A stretch of DNA of 64,000 nt. It comes from Parasalinivibrio latis (lineage in GTDB: Bacteria; Pseudomonadota; Gammaproteobacteria; Enterobacterales; Vibrionaceae). Below, in pieces: positions 25,656-34,189 of this stretch (positions are counted from its first letter, which is position 1; each line of letters begins with the position of its first letter). The stretch lies in NCBI RefSeq assembly GCF_036825535.1, contig NZ_CP098812.1, positions 2,232,001-2,296,000 on the forward strand. Reading direction: 5' to 3'. The notes beneath the pieces were generated by a model, which did no database searches, was not told the DNA's origin, and worked only from the letters and a program-made list of their open reading frames with translations. A program made the translations under genes and the position numbers.

Positions 25656-26651
25656 TTAGTACTGGCAGGAATTGGTGGAGAAGTAATCGTGTACAACCAC
25701 TTTGCCTGAAATGATGTCATCACGGATTGCATTAATACGCTTTTCCATTTCCGGCGTTACGAGTTCACGGTTGTAGTCATCCAACGCCCAGTCTACACCC
25801 TGCTCTTTCAGGCCCAGAGCCTGGAGACCTGGGGTAAACTTGCCATCTTTGGCATCCATGAAGGCATCCTGGACAGCAACGTCAACGCGCTTAACCATCG
25901 ATGTCAGCATCACGCCCGGATGGAGGTAGTTCTGGTTAGAGTCCACACCAATTGCATAGTTACCGGCATCAACTGCTGCCTGATAAACGCCTACCCCGGT
26001 ACCACCTGCAGCAGCATAGACAACATCCGCCCCTTGGTCGAACTGAGCCTTAGCCAGTTCTGCACCTTTGGTTGGGTTATTCCATGCAGCCGGCGTTGTA
26101 CCCGTCATATTCTGGATAACTTCCGCATCTTTGCTTTCAAACTTCGCGCCTTGCTCATAGCCACACGCGAACTTACGAATAAGCGGGATATCCATTCCAC
26201 CTACGAAGCCGACTTTGTCTGACTCACTTTTCATCACAGCCAGCGCGCCGACCAGAAATGAGCCTTCGTGCTCCTTAAACACAACTGAACGAACATTTGG
26301 CAGGTCAACCACTGCGTCAATGATAACAAACTGTGTTTTAGGGAACTGCTTGGCAACTTTCTCAACAATCGGAGCCTGTTGGAAGCCTACCGCTACAATT
26401 GGGTTGAAGCCACGTTGTGCCATACGGAGCATCGCTTGCTCACGTTGAGCTTCATTGGTGATTTCAAATTCACCGTAGCCAATTCCAGTTGATTTTTTAA
26501 ATGCTTCGGCGCCGGTGTATGCAGCCTGGTTGAAGGATTTATCAAATTTACCCCCCATGTCGAAAATGACAGAAGGTTTAAATGCGGCATGAGCAGCTGC
26601 AGAAGACATACCTAAAGCAATGGCGAGGGCCAGCGTTGTGCTGCGTTTCAT
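25656..26651 (-). CDS. BMP-family periplasmic nucleoside-binding protein
   Basis: 331 residues. A Sec signal peptide (MKRSTTLALAIALGMSSAAAHA) ends at AHA-A without a lipobox cysteine, so it is a soluble periplasmic protein. The mature part shows the Bmp/Med fold with DMGGKFDKSFNQAAYTG, YAAAGGTGVGVYQAA and GVDSNQNYL. BMP proteins bind purine nucleosides, and the adjoining two-NBD ATPase and permeases match nucleoside importers such as NupNOPQ. First gene of the operon; the start at 26651 follows AAGGGAG. The exact substrate is inference. Confidence 0.9.
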   Translation of the reverse strand: MKRSTTLALAIALGMSSAAAHAAFKPSVIFDMGGKFDKSFNQAAYTGAEAFKKSTGIGYGEFEITNEAQREQAMLRMAQRGFNPIVAVGFQQAPIVEKVAKQFPKTQFVIIDAVVDLPNVRSVVFKEHEGSFLVGALAVMKSESDKVGFVGGMDIPLIRKFACGYEQGAKFESKDAEVIQNMTGTTPAAWNNPTKGAELAKAQFDQGADVVYAAAGGTGVGVYQAAVDAGNYAIGVDSNQNYLHPGVMLTSMVKRVDVAVQDAFMDAKDGKFTPGLQALGLKEQGVDWALDDYNRELVTPEMEKRINAIRDDIISGKVVVHDYFSTNSCQY

Positions 26652-26856
26652 CCTTGTTACTCCCTTGTAGGTTACCATTTCTTATAGAATCTAAATTTAA
26701 CCTGCTTAATTCAGCACATTTATTAGTTGACGGTCATGTTGTATACACAAAAACATGAACGCTTTCACATTACTTTTACAGATTTTCCGCGTCTGATCTC
26801 ACTGCAATTGGCTCAGATAGCTGCATTTCTGGCCAATTACACCAAACGAACAAGAC

Positions 26857-26883
26857 AAAAAAACCCGGAATTAACCGGGTTTC
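26857..26883 (-). terminator. Terminator of the four-gene envelope operon
   Basis: On the minus strand AAACCCGG and CCGGGTTT pair around TTAATT, followed by further T. It lies about 25 bases after the last gene. Confidence 0.88.
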
Positions 26884-26907
26884 ATCTTAGACCTATTGAA
26901 ACTGTCG

Positions 26908-28041
26908 TTAAGGTAAGAGGATTCCACCAGCGGAAGGTGTATCAGTGGATTCCTGTTTTACAGGGGCACTCTTTTTCACCGGAGAGGACGTTTTCCTTTT
27001 TGCCGGCTGCTGTTTCGCTTTGCGTGCAATCTGCATTTTGCCAAGTGAAGCGGCATCACCTTTAATCAAGGTCGCATACGCCATCTTCGGCAATACCCGG
27101 GAAATTTTTACCGTACCCACTTTAATTTCGTTGGCACCCAAACGCTCACCGGTAACAGGATCGATAATGGTTTTACCCATTTTGTATACATCGTATAAAT
27201 CACCTGATGAAACCGTCTCGCCACCTGAATTGACAATCAGTGACCCATCCTCGGCTTTTAACACCAGCAATGGGTAAATGTTTTCCTTCAGGGCATCAAA
27301 CACTTTCCGAGCCGTAATATTTTTGAGCAGGGAAAGATTGTTGCGGCTAGACGTGGTCGTGACACGGTCGCTCCATTTAATCTGACCATTGTAGATATCG
27401 ATGATCTTATACTCAACGACAACGCGGGAAGAGTAGTATGTCTTCTTGTCTTCGATATATTCGCCGGTAAGTTCTACCGTTCTCGAATTATCTACGACAC
27501 GTTTTGTTGTGCGAGATTCAATGGTTTTACCTTCAACGATATAGTCAAGGCGCGCATCATTCGGGTTGTCCAGAACTGAGAACTTACGGTCTTTTACCAT
27601 CAAAGATTCCAATTCTCGAGCAATGTCTTTGCCTGACTGACCACCGGTAAATGTTTTTACCGCAAGTGCACGACGCTTGTCATTGAGCCCTTTTGTCTTT
27701 CGAACCGAAATGCGGACTTTGAGCTTCACCTCACATCCGGTATCAGTACAGAACTCATTCAGAACATCATAAGAGTCAACCTTTCCTTTGGTCTCAACAA
27801 CGACCAATTCTGAACGGTCACGCTGATATTCTGTCCCGTTACCAGATTTCTTGGATGTTTGCGTTTGTGATGCTTGCGCACTTTCAATATTGGTACCGTT
27901 TACCTGACGAAGTGCCTGAATCAACGCATTGTTGATGGCAGTTTCTTTGCTTAGGCCCTCGCCACTCGTCTCAACAATCAATGTTTTTGCAAAGACCAAT
28001 GGTGAGAACAAGCACAACAGTGCAATGAATAATTTCTTCAC
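26908..28041 (-). CDS. CsgG/FlgT-like secreted envelope protein
   Basis: 377 residues with a signal peptide (KKLFIALLCLFSPLVFA). Residues 20-60 (SGEGLSKETAINNALIQALRQVNG) resemble the N-terminal LPP20/FlgT-type domain. The middle, with VKDRKFSVLDNPNDARLDYIVEG, resembles a CsgG domain, the fold that forms the curli secretion pore and also occurs in FlgT. The C-terminal 40 residues are lysine, proline and serine rich and probably disordered. The start is GTG. It is the last gene of the operon, 12 bases after the previous stop. I cannot name a function; an outer-membrane-associated assembly is the best guess. Confidence 0.65.
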   Translation of the reverse strand: MKKLFIALLCLFSPLVFAKTLIVETSGEGLSKETAINNALIQALRQVNGTNIESAQASQTQTSKKSGNGTEYQRDRSELVVVETKGKVDSYDVLNEFCTDTGCEVKLKVRISVRKTKGLNDKRRALAVKTFTGGQSGKDIARELESLMVKDRKFSVLDNPNDARLDYIVEGKTIESRTTKRVVDNSRTVELTGEYIEDKKTYYSSRVVVEYKIIDIYNGQIKWSDRVTTTSSRNNLSLLKNITARKVFDALKENIYPLLVLKAEDGSLIVNSGGETVSSGDLYDVYKMGKTIIDPVTGERLGANEIKVGTVKISRVLPKMAYATLIKGDAASLGKMQIARKAKQQPAKRKTSSPVKKSAPVKQESTDTPSAGGILLP

Positions 28042-28053
28042 TCGATTGTCCCG

Positions 28054-29463
28054 TTAGAAATCAGCTGCATCGAAAAAGTCTTCGGAACCAGCCTCATGCG
28101 CAGATGTTGGCTTGTTTGTTTCAGTTGCCACAGGTTCACGTCCATTTTGCAGGTCTTCCGCATTTTGAATTCGAACCGGATGCCAAACGACAACAACACC
28201 AGTCATTTCCTTGCCTGTGACCGGGTGTTTTTTCAGCCAGGTATGCTCAACACCCACACCAGTAACATCGCGAATGCTGGAGGTCATTTTTGAGCTCTCT
28301 TCTGTCACGCTCATAATCTTCCGCTGGATACCAGCCGTTTCAGATGTTCGAACGTTTCCAGCGGCAAATTCAAACACTTTATCTTTGGTCTTTTCCTGAC
28401 CACGCATTGAATCACGTGCGAAGTTGCCGTTCATGTTGTAAGTGCCTGCGAGCAGTCCCCATGCATTGTCTTCCGCATAACCACGCGCCGCTTCACGCTC
28501 CATTGTCCGCTCGTCTGGGTCATTGGTATAGATAACGCCCGCCTGACCAAACGAGACAAGCATTGGATACCCCTTGTCGTCATACCAAAGCTGGGTCCCC
28601 GTATTCAGGAACAGGGTGTCGTTCATATTGGCAAGTTTTGATTTAATGTTCGCGTTCGCCGGGTTTGCTTTCTCCGGATCTGGCATCACGTTTCCACGCG
28701 ATTCAACCAGAGCCTTTACGCGATCACGTTTTGCGTTTGAAAGCGCCATCACGACACCAACAGTACCTTTGCCGTTATCTTCGATAACTTCGAATGTCTT
28801 AACGACAAACATCCCTGACAAATCACCGTATGCGCGCGTAATTGATTTGGTGCCAATGTACTCACGGAAAAGTTGCTGTTTTTTAGTTTGCGGAGCCGCT
28901 TCAAATTCCTGCGGGTTTACACCATTTTCTTCAAGCTCTGCATTCAGCTTGCTGTCCACAACAGCTATCGCTTTATTCAGTAGCTGAGTCAGCTTGGACT
29001 CTGATTTGAAATCATCCGCGGTTGGCTCAGGTAAACCCTTGGCTTTGAAATACTCTTTGATATCTTGCTGAACAAAGTCCCGGTTCAGCGTTTTCAGATA
29101 GGATTCACGCGCTTTCAGAACAGCTTCATTCAGCGCCAATGCACGAAACTCTGACCAGTCAGTATGGTTTTTATCGACTGCAATCTGTCCTTTACCTTCA
29201 AAGAACACGACTGAATTTTGCTTACCCTGAGCACGAACTTTTGCTTCGACGGCCTGACGATATTTGTCAATAAGTTCCTGAACTTGCTGATCCGGATCGA
29301 TTTCTGCGACTTGCACATCTTGTGCACTTTGAGCAGTTGAATCTGGCTCTGCCGGCACGGACTGTGTCGTTGATGTATCTTGATTAGCAAACGCGTGGTT
29401 GATAGATACTGGCATCGCCAGCATAGACAGGATCATTGCTAATGGAGCTTTGCGGAAATTCAT
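28054..29463 (-). CDS. DUF6844-like exported protein
   Basis: 469 residues with a signal peptide ending near AFA-NQ, a short Gln/Ser/Thr linker, then a helical segment and a domain resembling LPP20-like repeats (GKGQIAVDKNHTDWSEFRAL). Next comes VVKTFEVIEDN, and a final region with WLKKHPVTGKEMTGVVVVWHP. I recall this as DUF6844 of vibrios, without known function. The start at 29463 has GAGGG five bases upstream. It lies 70 bases after the LpoB-like gene, in a gap with a large perfect palindrome. Confidence 0.65.
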   Translation of the reverse strand: MNFRKAPLAMILSMLAMPVSINHAFANQDTSTTQSVPAEPDSTAQSAQDVQVAEIDPDQQVQELIDKYRQAVEAKVRAQGKQNSVVFFEGKGQIAVDKNHTDWSEFRALALNEAVLKARESYLKTLNRDFVQQDIKEYFKAKGLPEPTADDFKSESKLTQLLNKAIAVVDSKLNAELEENGVNPQEFEAAPQTKKQQLFREYIGTKSITRAYGDLSGMFVVKTFEVIEDNGKGTVGVVMALSNAKRDRVKALVESRGNVMPDPEKANPANANIKSKLANMNDTLFLNTGTQLWYDDKGYPMLVSFGQAGVIYTNDPDERTMEREAARGYAEDNAWGLLAGTYNMNGNFARDSMRGQEKTKDKVFEFAAGNVRTSETAGIQRKIMSVTEESSKMTSSIRDVTGVGVEHTWLKKHPVTGKEMTGVVVVWHPVRIQNAEDLQNGREPVATETNKPTSAHEAGSEDFFDAADF

Positions 29464-29484
29464 GGAGTCCCTCATACAGAAATA

Positions 29485-29510
29485 ACTGCACCGGTGGCCA
29501 CCGGTGCAGT
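29485..29510. repeat. 26-bp perfect palindrome between the LpoB-like and DUF6844-like genes
   Basis: ACTGCACCGGTGG is followed directly by its exact reverse complement. There is no T run on the minus strand after it, so it is probably an mRNA-processing or stability hairpin rather than a terminator. Confidence 0.8.
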
Positions 29511-29533
29511 AGAGCCAATTGTTTTCCCGGTCA

Positions 29534-30136
29534 TTACCAGCTTACGGTGTCGCCATCAGCAACTTTGCCAACAACGCGCTCGCCCTCGTAGTACGCCAGA
29601 CCGTTTTCAATGTTGGTCAGAGACAATTGGAAGTAGTACTCAATGCGGGTATCTCCGGAATCCAGCGTGTTGTTACGCTGCAGGATTTTTCCAGACAGAC
29701 TGAAGTCGGGCGCATAAACCTGATTATCACCCTTTACAGTAGACTTCTTAACGATTTTAGAGTCTTTCAATGCACGCATCTTTGTAGACGCATCATCTTC
29801 ACCAAACGCAGTCGTTACCAAGAACTTACCGGAGTTCAGCATCTTCACACGAATTGACTTCACCAGCTGATCGGTATCAATTCGCTGCATAGTATCGTTT
29901 TCGATGTTGTTGATATAAAGGATATAGCGGCCACCCTGATCAGCCTGCGGGTGAGTCAGAAGCTTTGATGCAACCATTTCATCAGCCATTTCGTTAGCTG
30001 CTTTAGAAAAGTCTGCATAAGACAGGCCGGCAGTTACGTTGGTCTTTGTGTCAGAAGCATCGATATACGATGTTGTAGTCTTACATCCGGTAAGAGTTGC
30101 AACACCCATTAACATCACAGCAATCAGTTTTTTCAT
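29534..30136 (-). CDS. LpoB-like outer-membrane lipoprotein (COG3417)
   Basis: 200 residues. The signal peptide ends with the lipobox LTGC, so the protein is lipidated at that cysteine. The body has YILYINNIENDTMQRIDTDQLVKSI and DFSLSGKILQR, as in the LpoB family whose E. coli member activates the peptidoglycan synthase PBP1b. It lacks the long proline-rich linker of E. coli LpoB, so it may act on something else; its neighbours are not cell-wall synthases. The ATG at 30136 begins a normal lipoprotein signal (MKKLIAVMLMG). Confidence 0.75.
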   Translation of the reverse strand: MKKLIAVMLMGVATLTGCKTTTSYIDASDTKTNVTAGLSYADFSKAANEMADEMVASKLLTHPQADQGGRYILYINNIENDTMQRIDTDQLVKSIRVKMLNSGKFLVTTAFGEDDASTKMRALKDSKIVKKSTVKGDNQVYAPDFSLSGKILQRNNTLDSGDTRIEYYFQLSLTNIENGLAYYEGERVVGKVADGDTVSW

Positions 30137-30168
30137 GTCCATTCGCTCGCTTTTCATCATTGCAGTAA

Positions 30169-30186
30169 GGGCGCATTTCTGCGCCC
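30169..30186. repeat. Intercistronic hairpin between the COG3014 and LpoB-like genes
   Basis: GGGCGCA and TGCGCCC pair around a four-base loop, with no T run behind it. It is the second hairpin within this operon. Confidence 0.65.
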
Positions 30187-30197
30187 ATCAGTAAAAA

Positions 30198-31586
30198 TTA
30201 CAGGTTAATTACTTGAATAGTTGGTGCTGCATTTGCCGTTGGAGCTTTCACATAAATAACGTGATTTTTTGAACTCTTATCTAGCTCAACCGGCATTTCA
30301 AACGCACCTGCCTTTACCGTTACCTGATTGGATTTCGCTACCAGGGACGCCGTCTCAAATTCACATGGCAGTGCACTGAAAGAACGGAGGTCTGCACCGG
30401 TAGTGGCTGCCTGCAAAATACCCGCGGCCAGACCAAGCAATTCGTTCTCATCATTCAATTGCTTTTGAACAATGGTTTTCAGCGTGGTACGGGTAACTTC
30501 GCGAGCAAGGATGTAAGGGAATTCAGTATCAAATTCGGCACCGATAATCCGGTCCATATTTGACAGTGAAGCGGTTTTAACGCCATTCACAGTGATGTAA
30601 GGATATGCTTCACCACGAGATTTCAGTTTAGGAAGTGCAATACCAGCATATTGAACGTCAGCGCCTGGAATAATGCCAATTGGCAGGTCTACACGTCGTT
30701 CTTCACGTACAATTGACTGACCGTTTTCGAATACAACCCAAACTTTTTTGTCGAGCGCTTTTTTCGACTTTCCGCGCGCCAAAGAGCGGGCTAGATCGTA
30801 ATCTGCTTTTACTGCTGCAGACTTGGTCATTTTATAAACGCGATTGAACAGGTCTGCTGCTTTTTGGTAATCAGATTTGCTCTTTGCATTCAGCATCAGG
30901 AAAAGCGCATTGGAGTAGGTAGTGTATGGGTTTACAAAACCGCCGTATGCTTTCCATTGGTTTTCTTCAAAACCTGCATTTTTCAGAGCAGACTGGGTGA
31001 GATCAGATTTGAGCGTTGAGTTAACCAAGCTGAAGCTTTCACCCGCTTCTTCTTCCAGCTCTTTTTTCTGCTCTTTAATCTTATCGGCAAAGTACTCTGC
31101 AGCGATGCGTTGACGTTCTTCAGCACGGTTAAATTCAACGCGCGCATTTTGCATGTCACCGTCTGCCAGGAAATTCCACGCCTTGTAGGTGTTTGCCATT
31201 ACACCGTCATAATACGTTTGTTCGTAATCCAACATTGCATCGTTCCCTGCAATGGAACCCACGGTTTCAGCACCTTTCTCCAGACCATTCTCGGTATCTT
31301 CTTCACGCATCACTTTTTCGGCGGCATCAAAATAGGATGTAGAAAGCTTGTATTGGCCGTCAAAACGGAGCGCTGCACCGGCTTGGAGTGTCCAGAACAG
31401 GTCATCAACTTCGCCCGTTTCCGGATCCATATCTGCCAACTCCTGTGCGTGGGTTGCAGCAGTCAGGTAATCATGCGACACCATCGCCTCTTCAAAAGGC
31501 TTTGAATCATTTCCTTGTAAAATTGTTGTACATCCCGACGTGACCAGAATAGCCAACACCAAACCACTGCGTTTAATCATGCGCAT
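30198..31586 (-). CDS. COG3014-family lipoprotein with TPR-like helices
   Basis: 462 residues. The signal peptide ends at VTSGC, a probable lipidation site. Residues about 30-270 are helical repeats (HAQELADMDPETG, NARVEFNRAEERQ, YFADKIKEQKKELEEE) like those of TPR proteins. The C-terminal half is beta-rich, with GIIPGADVQYAGIALPKL and AFEMPVELDKSSKNH. COG3014 is uncharacterised. First gene of the four-gene operon; the start at 31586 has AAAGGA nine bases upstream. The gap before it (31587-31814) is AT-rich and holds a short inverted repeat, ATGAGC/GCTCAT, at 31682-31699, and nothing else I can name. Confidence 0.75.
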   Translation of the reverse strand: MRMIKRSGLVLAILVTSGCTTILQGNDSKPFEEAMVSHDYLTAATHAQELADMDPETGEVDDLFWTLQAGAALRFDGQYKLSTSYFDAAEKVMREEDTENGLEKGAETVGSIAGNDAMLDYEQTYYDGVMANTYKAWNFLADGDMQNARVEFNRAEERQRIAAEYFADKIKEQKKELEEEAGESFSLVNSTLKSDLTQSALKNAGFEENQWKAYGGFVNPYTTYSNALFLMLNAKSKSDYQKAADLFNRVYKMTKSAAVKADYDLARSLARGKSKKALDKKVWVVFENGQSIVREERRVDLPIGIIPGADVQYAGIALPKLKSRGEAYPYITVNGVKTASLSNMDRIIGAEFDTEFPYILAREVTRTTLKTIVQKQLNDENELLGLAAGILQAATTGADLRSFSALPCEFETASLVAKSNQVTVKAGAFEMPVELDKSSKNHVIYVKAPTANAAPTIQVINL

Positions 31587-31814
31587 GTATATTTTTCCTT
31601 TCACATATTCATGTTGTTGAATTTAACGCATGGAAATATATATACTTTTTGGGATGAAGATCATGATCAATGTCTATTTTTATGAGCCCTAATGCTCATT
31701 TGAGGCAAAAGTGTGCAGAATGATTTTCTAGGCAAATAATTAAAAATAGAAACATTAAGCGCCCGAAATGCATTCAGGCGGTCAACATCTTAAAAAACAG
31801 TGGCAAATGAAAGG

Positions 31815-32951
31815 TTACATATTGATATCGCAATCCACCCATACCAACCGATGGTCTGAACTTATACCTGCCCTTACCCGGTTCCTGCTATCGGCAATCA
31901 GGTTTCTCCCCACTTCGGCGGCAGATGGCCAGAATACCCCCGATAAAGACACCATCAGGTTGGATGAGGGCAGGACGTAATCCAGCCTGAGGCCACTGTT
32001 ATGCGTCCAGGTATTGGATGTATCATACCTGTATTGAAACACACGATGAGAACGTGCGCCTGCGCTTGTTGGTACCAGTTTTCCCAAAGCAGCAGTCTTG
32101 TTGATCTTGGGGTGGCTTAGGAGCTTTCTCAGCTCACTATGGTCACCATCACCATCGATCGGCGTACAGTTTAAATCCCCCATCACCACAAACGGGTTTG
32201 TACCTTTAATTCCACCGGGTGTGCCAGCGTCATCTTCCAGGTAACCGGCGTTATCAATGATGTCAGCAATTAACCGCAGCTCATCTGCATTACGGTGATA
32301 GTTCCTTTTCTCTGGCCCGTCGAAAACCGGCGGTGTGGGATGGCATGCCACGACGGTAACAACACCTATTGGTGTATCTATCGGCACACAAACGTGGTTT
32401 TTGGAAGAAAGCCGGAGGGTTTGTTCGGTAACGCTGTCATAGAAACCTTCTGGCATTCTGTTACCCGGCATTTTTTGCCAGCGAAATTGTTGCCAGCTTC
32501 TAATCTCTTCAAAAAGTATGGGGTAGCGAGAAAGGAGGACAAATCCGTACTGCCCATGATGAAGGCCAAAGCCATGTGCTTCTTCAGGTTGAATTACAGT
32601 TGATTTAGCAGATGTTTCTTTAAGGGGCAGCCCGGTGTTGCTCGAGGGACAATACACATGGGGGTAGTCAATCGGCTCGCCGTCACCATCATTTGTATTG
32701 AGGTACTCCCTGATAAATACAGCGACGGCACCATCGTCACCTCCTACTCCGGGATGATCGAATTCACACAGCAATATCACATCTGGCCGGACTGTTCTTA
32801 TCACGCCGGCGATATTGCAGAAACGTTGCTGCCTTTCATTCAGCAACCGGTTCAATTCACCGGGACGATCGTAAGACATCGCCACATTAAATTGTGCAAA
32901 CCGCACAGGACCGCACGAATTTATATCAACACCCAAGGGCAGAGACGGCAT
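31815..32951 (-). CDS. Endonuclease/exonuclease/phosphatase family protein
   Basis: 378 residues with the EEP metal-binding motifs in order: QFNVA at about 20, LLCEFDHPG at about 60, MGDLNCTPIDGDGD near 260, and SDHRLVW near the C terminus. No signal peptide. The family includes nucleases and phosphodiesterases or phosphatases; this sequence does not tell which. It starts 26 bases after the DEDDh exonuclease gene, suggesting a two-gene unit. Confidence 0.82.
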   Translation of the reverse strand: MPSLPLGVDINSCGPVRFAQFNVAMSYDRPGELNRLLNERQQRFCNIAGVIRTVRPDVILLCEFDHPGVGGDDGAVAVFIREYLNTNDGDGEPIDYPHVYCPSSNTGLPLKETSAKSTVIQPEEAHGFGLHHGQYGFVLLSRYPILFEEIRSWQQFRWQKMPGNRMPEGFYDSVTEQTLRLSSKNHVCVPIDTPIGVVTVVACHPTPPVFDGPEKRNYHRNADELRLIADIIDNAGYLEDDAGTPGGIKGTNPFVVMGDLNCTPIDGDGDHSELRKLLSHPKINKTAALGKLVPTSAGARSHRVFQYRYDTSNTWTHNSGLRLDYVLPSSNLMVSLSGVFWPSAAEVGRNLIADSRNRVRAGISSDHRLVWVDCDINM

Positions 32952-32977
32952 AGAAATCTCTCAGCGAGCAAAAACCG

Positions 32978-33463
32978 TCACTTTATCAGTTGATTAATAG
33001 CCTGACGAATATTCTCCGCATCCGCTGCTGCCCGGTGAACCGGCGGGCCCAGTGATTCCAGGCAATCCAGAAATCGCTCCCGAGATATCCCCACTTCAAA
33101 TTTCAGCCAGTGCCCGATTTCAGTGAGAGTGAAAGCCGGACGCATATGTGCTGCTTTATAGAGCCTGCCCATCCAAAAGAGATCCCACTGGCTGTCGCAT
33201 AAAACGTGCTCGTACTGGCAGAGTGTCTGGTTAAGGTGGAGGCAAACATCTGCCACAGACCAACCTTCCAGTTCCAATTCTTCGCGACTGATTCCATGAA
33301 TGGCAGATTCAGCGTATTTGTCCCAATACGTCCAGGGCTCAGAAGAAGTAAGAGGGTTAATTAACAGGCTCGAAGTATCGCCATCCGGCAAGGAATAGCC
33401 AACCTCGATAGGAAATGAACTGTCAGAAAGGCCAGACGCCTCAAAATCTAAAGTTACCCACAT
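32978..33463 (-). CDS. DEDDh-type 3'-5' exonuclease
   Basis: 161 residues. The first acidic pair sits in LDFEASGL (D6, E8), and the last motif is HRAAADAEN with the His and Asp of the DEDDh group. Short for the family, it is probably a minimal exonuclease domain acting on RNA or single-stranded DNA. Transcribed ahead of the EEP gene and divergent from mobB. Confidence 0.78.
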   Translation of the reverse strand: MWVTLDFEASGLSDSSFPIEVGYSLPDGDTSSLLINPLTSSEPWTYWDKYAESAIHGISREELELEGWSVADVCLHLNQTLCQYEHVLCDSQWDLFWMGRLYKAAHMRPAFTLTEIGHWLKFEVGISRERFLDCLESLGPPVHRAAADAENIRQAINQLIK

Positions 33464-33661
33464 TCAATCGCTCCTTGATCGCTCAGGGATTAAAATCCCA
33501 TGTGGTATACAAGAATCTCACTGCATCCGTGCAGCATTTATGCCGTGTCACATTATCATTCCATCCGCTGATATGAACACCGGCACTCATAAGGATAGCA
33601 AGCGACCGTGATACAATACTAATCTGATTGCGCTTTCTGCCATGTAGAGATTGAGAGACAG

Positions 33662-34189
33662 ATGCAAAATAGAAAACCGGTGATTGGGTTTGCAGGGTTT
33701 AGCGGATCCGGGAAAACCACGTTAATTGAAAAGGTTATTCCTCTATTAAGGACCGCAGGGGTGCGTGTTGCAGTTGTTAAACACAGTCACCACGTTATTG
33801 ACCCGGATAAACCAGGCAAAGACAGTTACCGCCTGAGAAAAGCCGGCAGTGATCAGTTTTTAATGGCTACCCGTGAACGGAATATCCTTTTTTTTGAATA
33901 CCATGATGAGGAAAGAGAAGAGCCGACGCTGGAAGAATGCCTCTCCCAGTTGGATCATGGCCGCATCGATTTGGTGCTTGTTGAAGGGTTCCGTGACGCG
34001 CCTATTCCAAAGATTGAAATTCACCGTCCGGTACACGGAAAACCACTCCTGCATCCGAACGACCGCCACATCATTGCAATGGCGAGCGACGAAACCATCG
34101 ACCTGCCTGCGTCCCTGACAAGGCTGGATTTGAACCAGCCTCAACAAGTATCAGATTTTATTCTGTCCTGGTTACAAAGCGCGAGTTAA
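33662..34189 (+). CDS. mobB: Molybdopterin-guanine dinucleotide biosynthesis protein MobB
   Basis: 175 residues, with a Walker A loop GFSGSGKTTLIEK at about 12-24 and KHSHH, then LVLVEGFRDAPIPKIE. MobB is a GTP-binding helper of MobA in attaching GMP to molybdopterin. mobA is not in the window. The cofactor serves enzymes such as TMAO reductase, which makes sense next to torS and torT. Its last 32 bases overlap the end of torS tail to tail. Confidence 0.93.
   Translation: MQNRKPVIGFAGFSGSGKTTLIEKVIPLLRTAGVRVAVVKHSHHVIDPDKPGKDSYRLRKAGSDQFLMATRERNILFFEYHDEEREEPTLEECLSQLDHGRIDLVLVEGFRDAPIPKIEIHRPVHGKPLLHPNDRHIIAMASDETIDLPASLTRLDLNQPQQVSDFILSWLQSAS

Noticed and set aside
25656..26651. BMP protein as a lipoprotein
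   Set aside because: The signal peptide ends in AHA-A and has no cysteine at the cleavage site, so it is a soluble periplasmic protein here.
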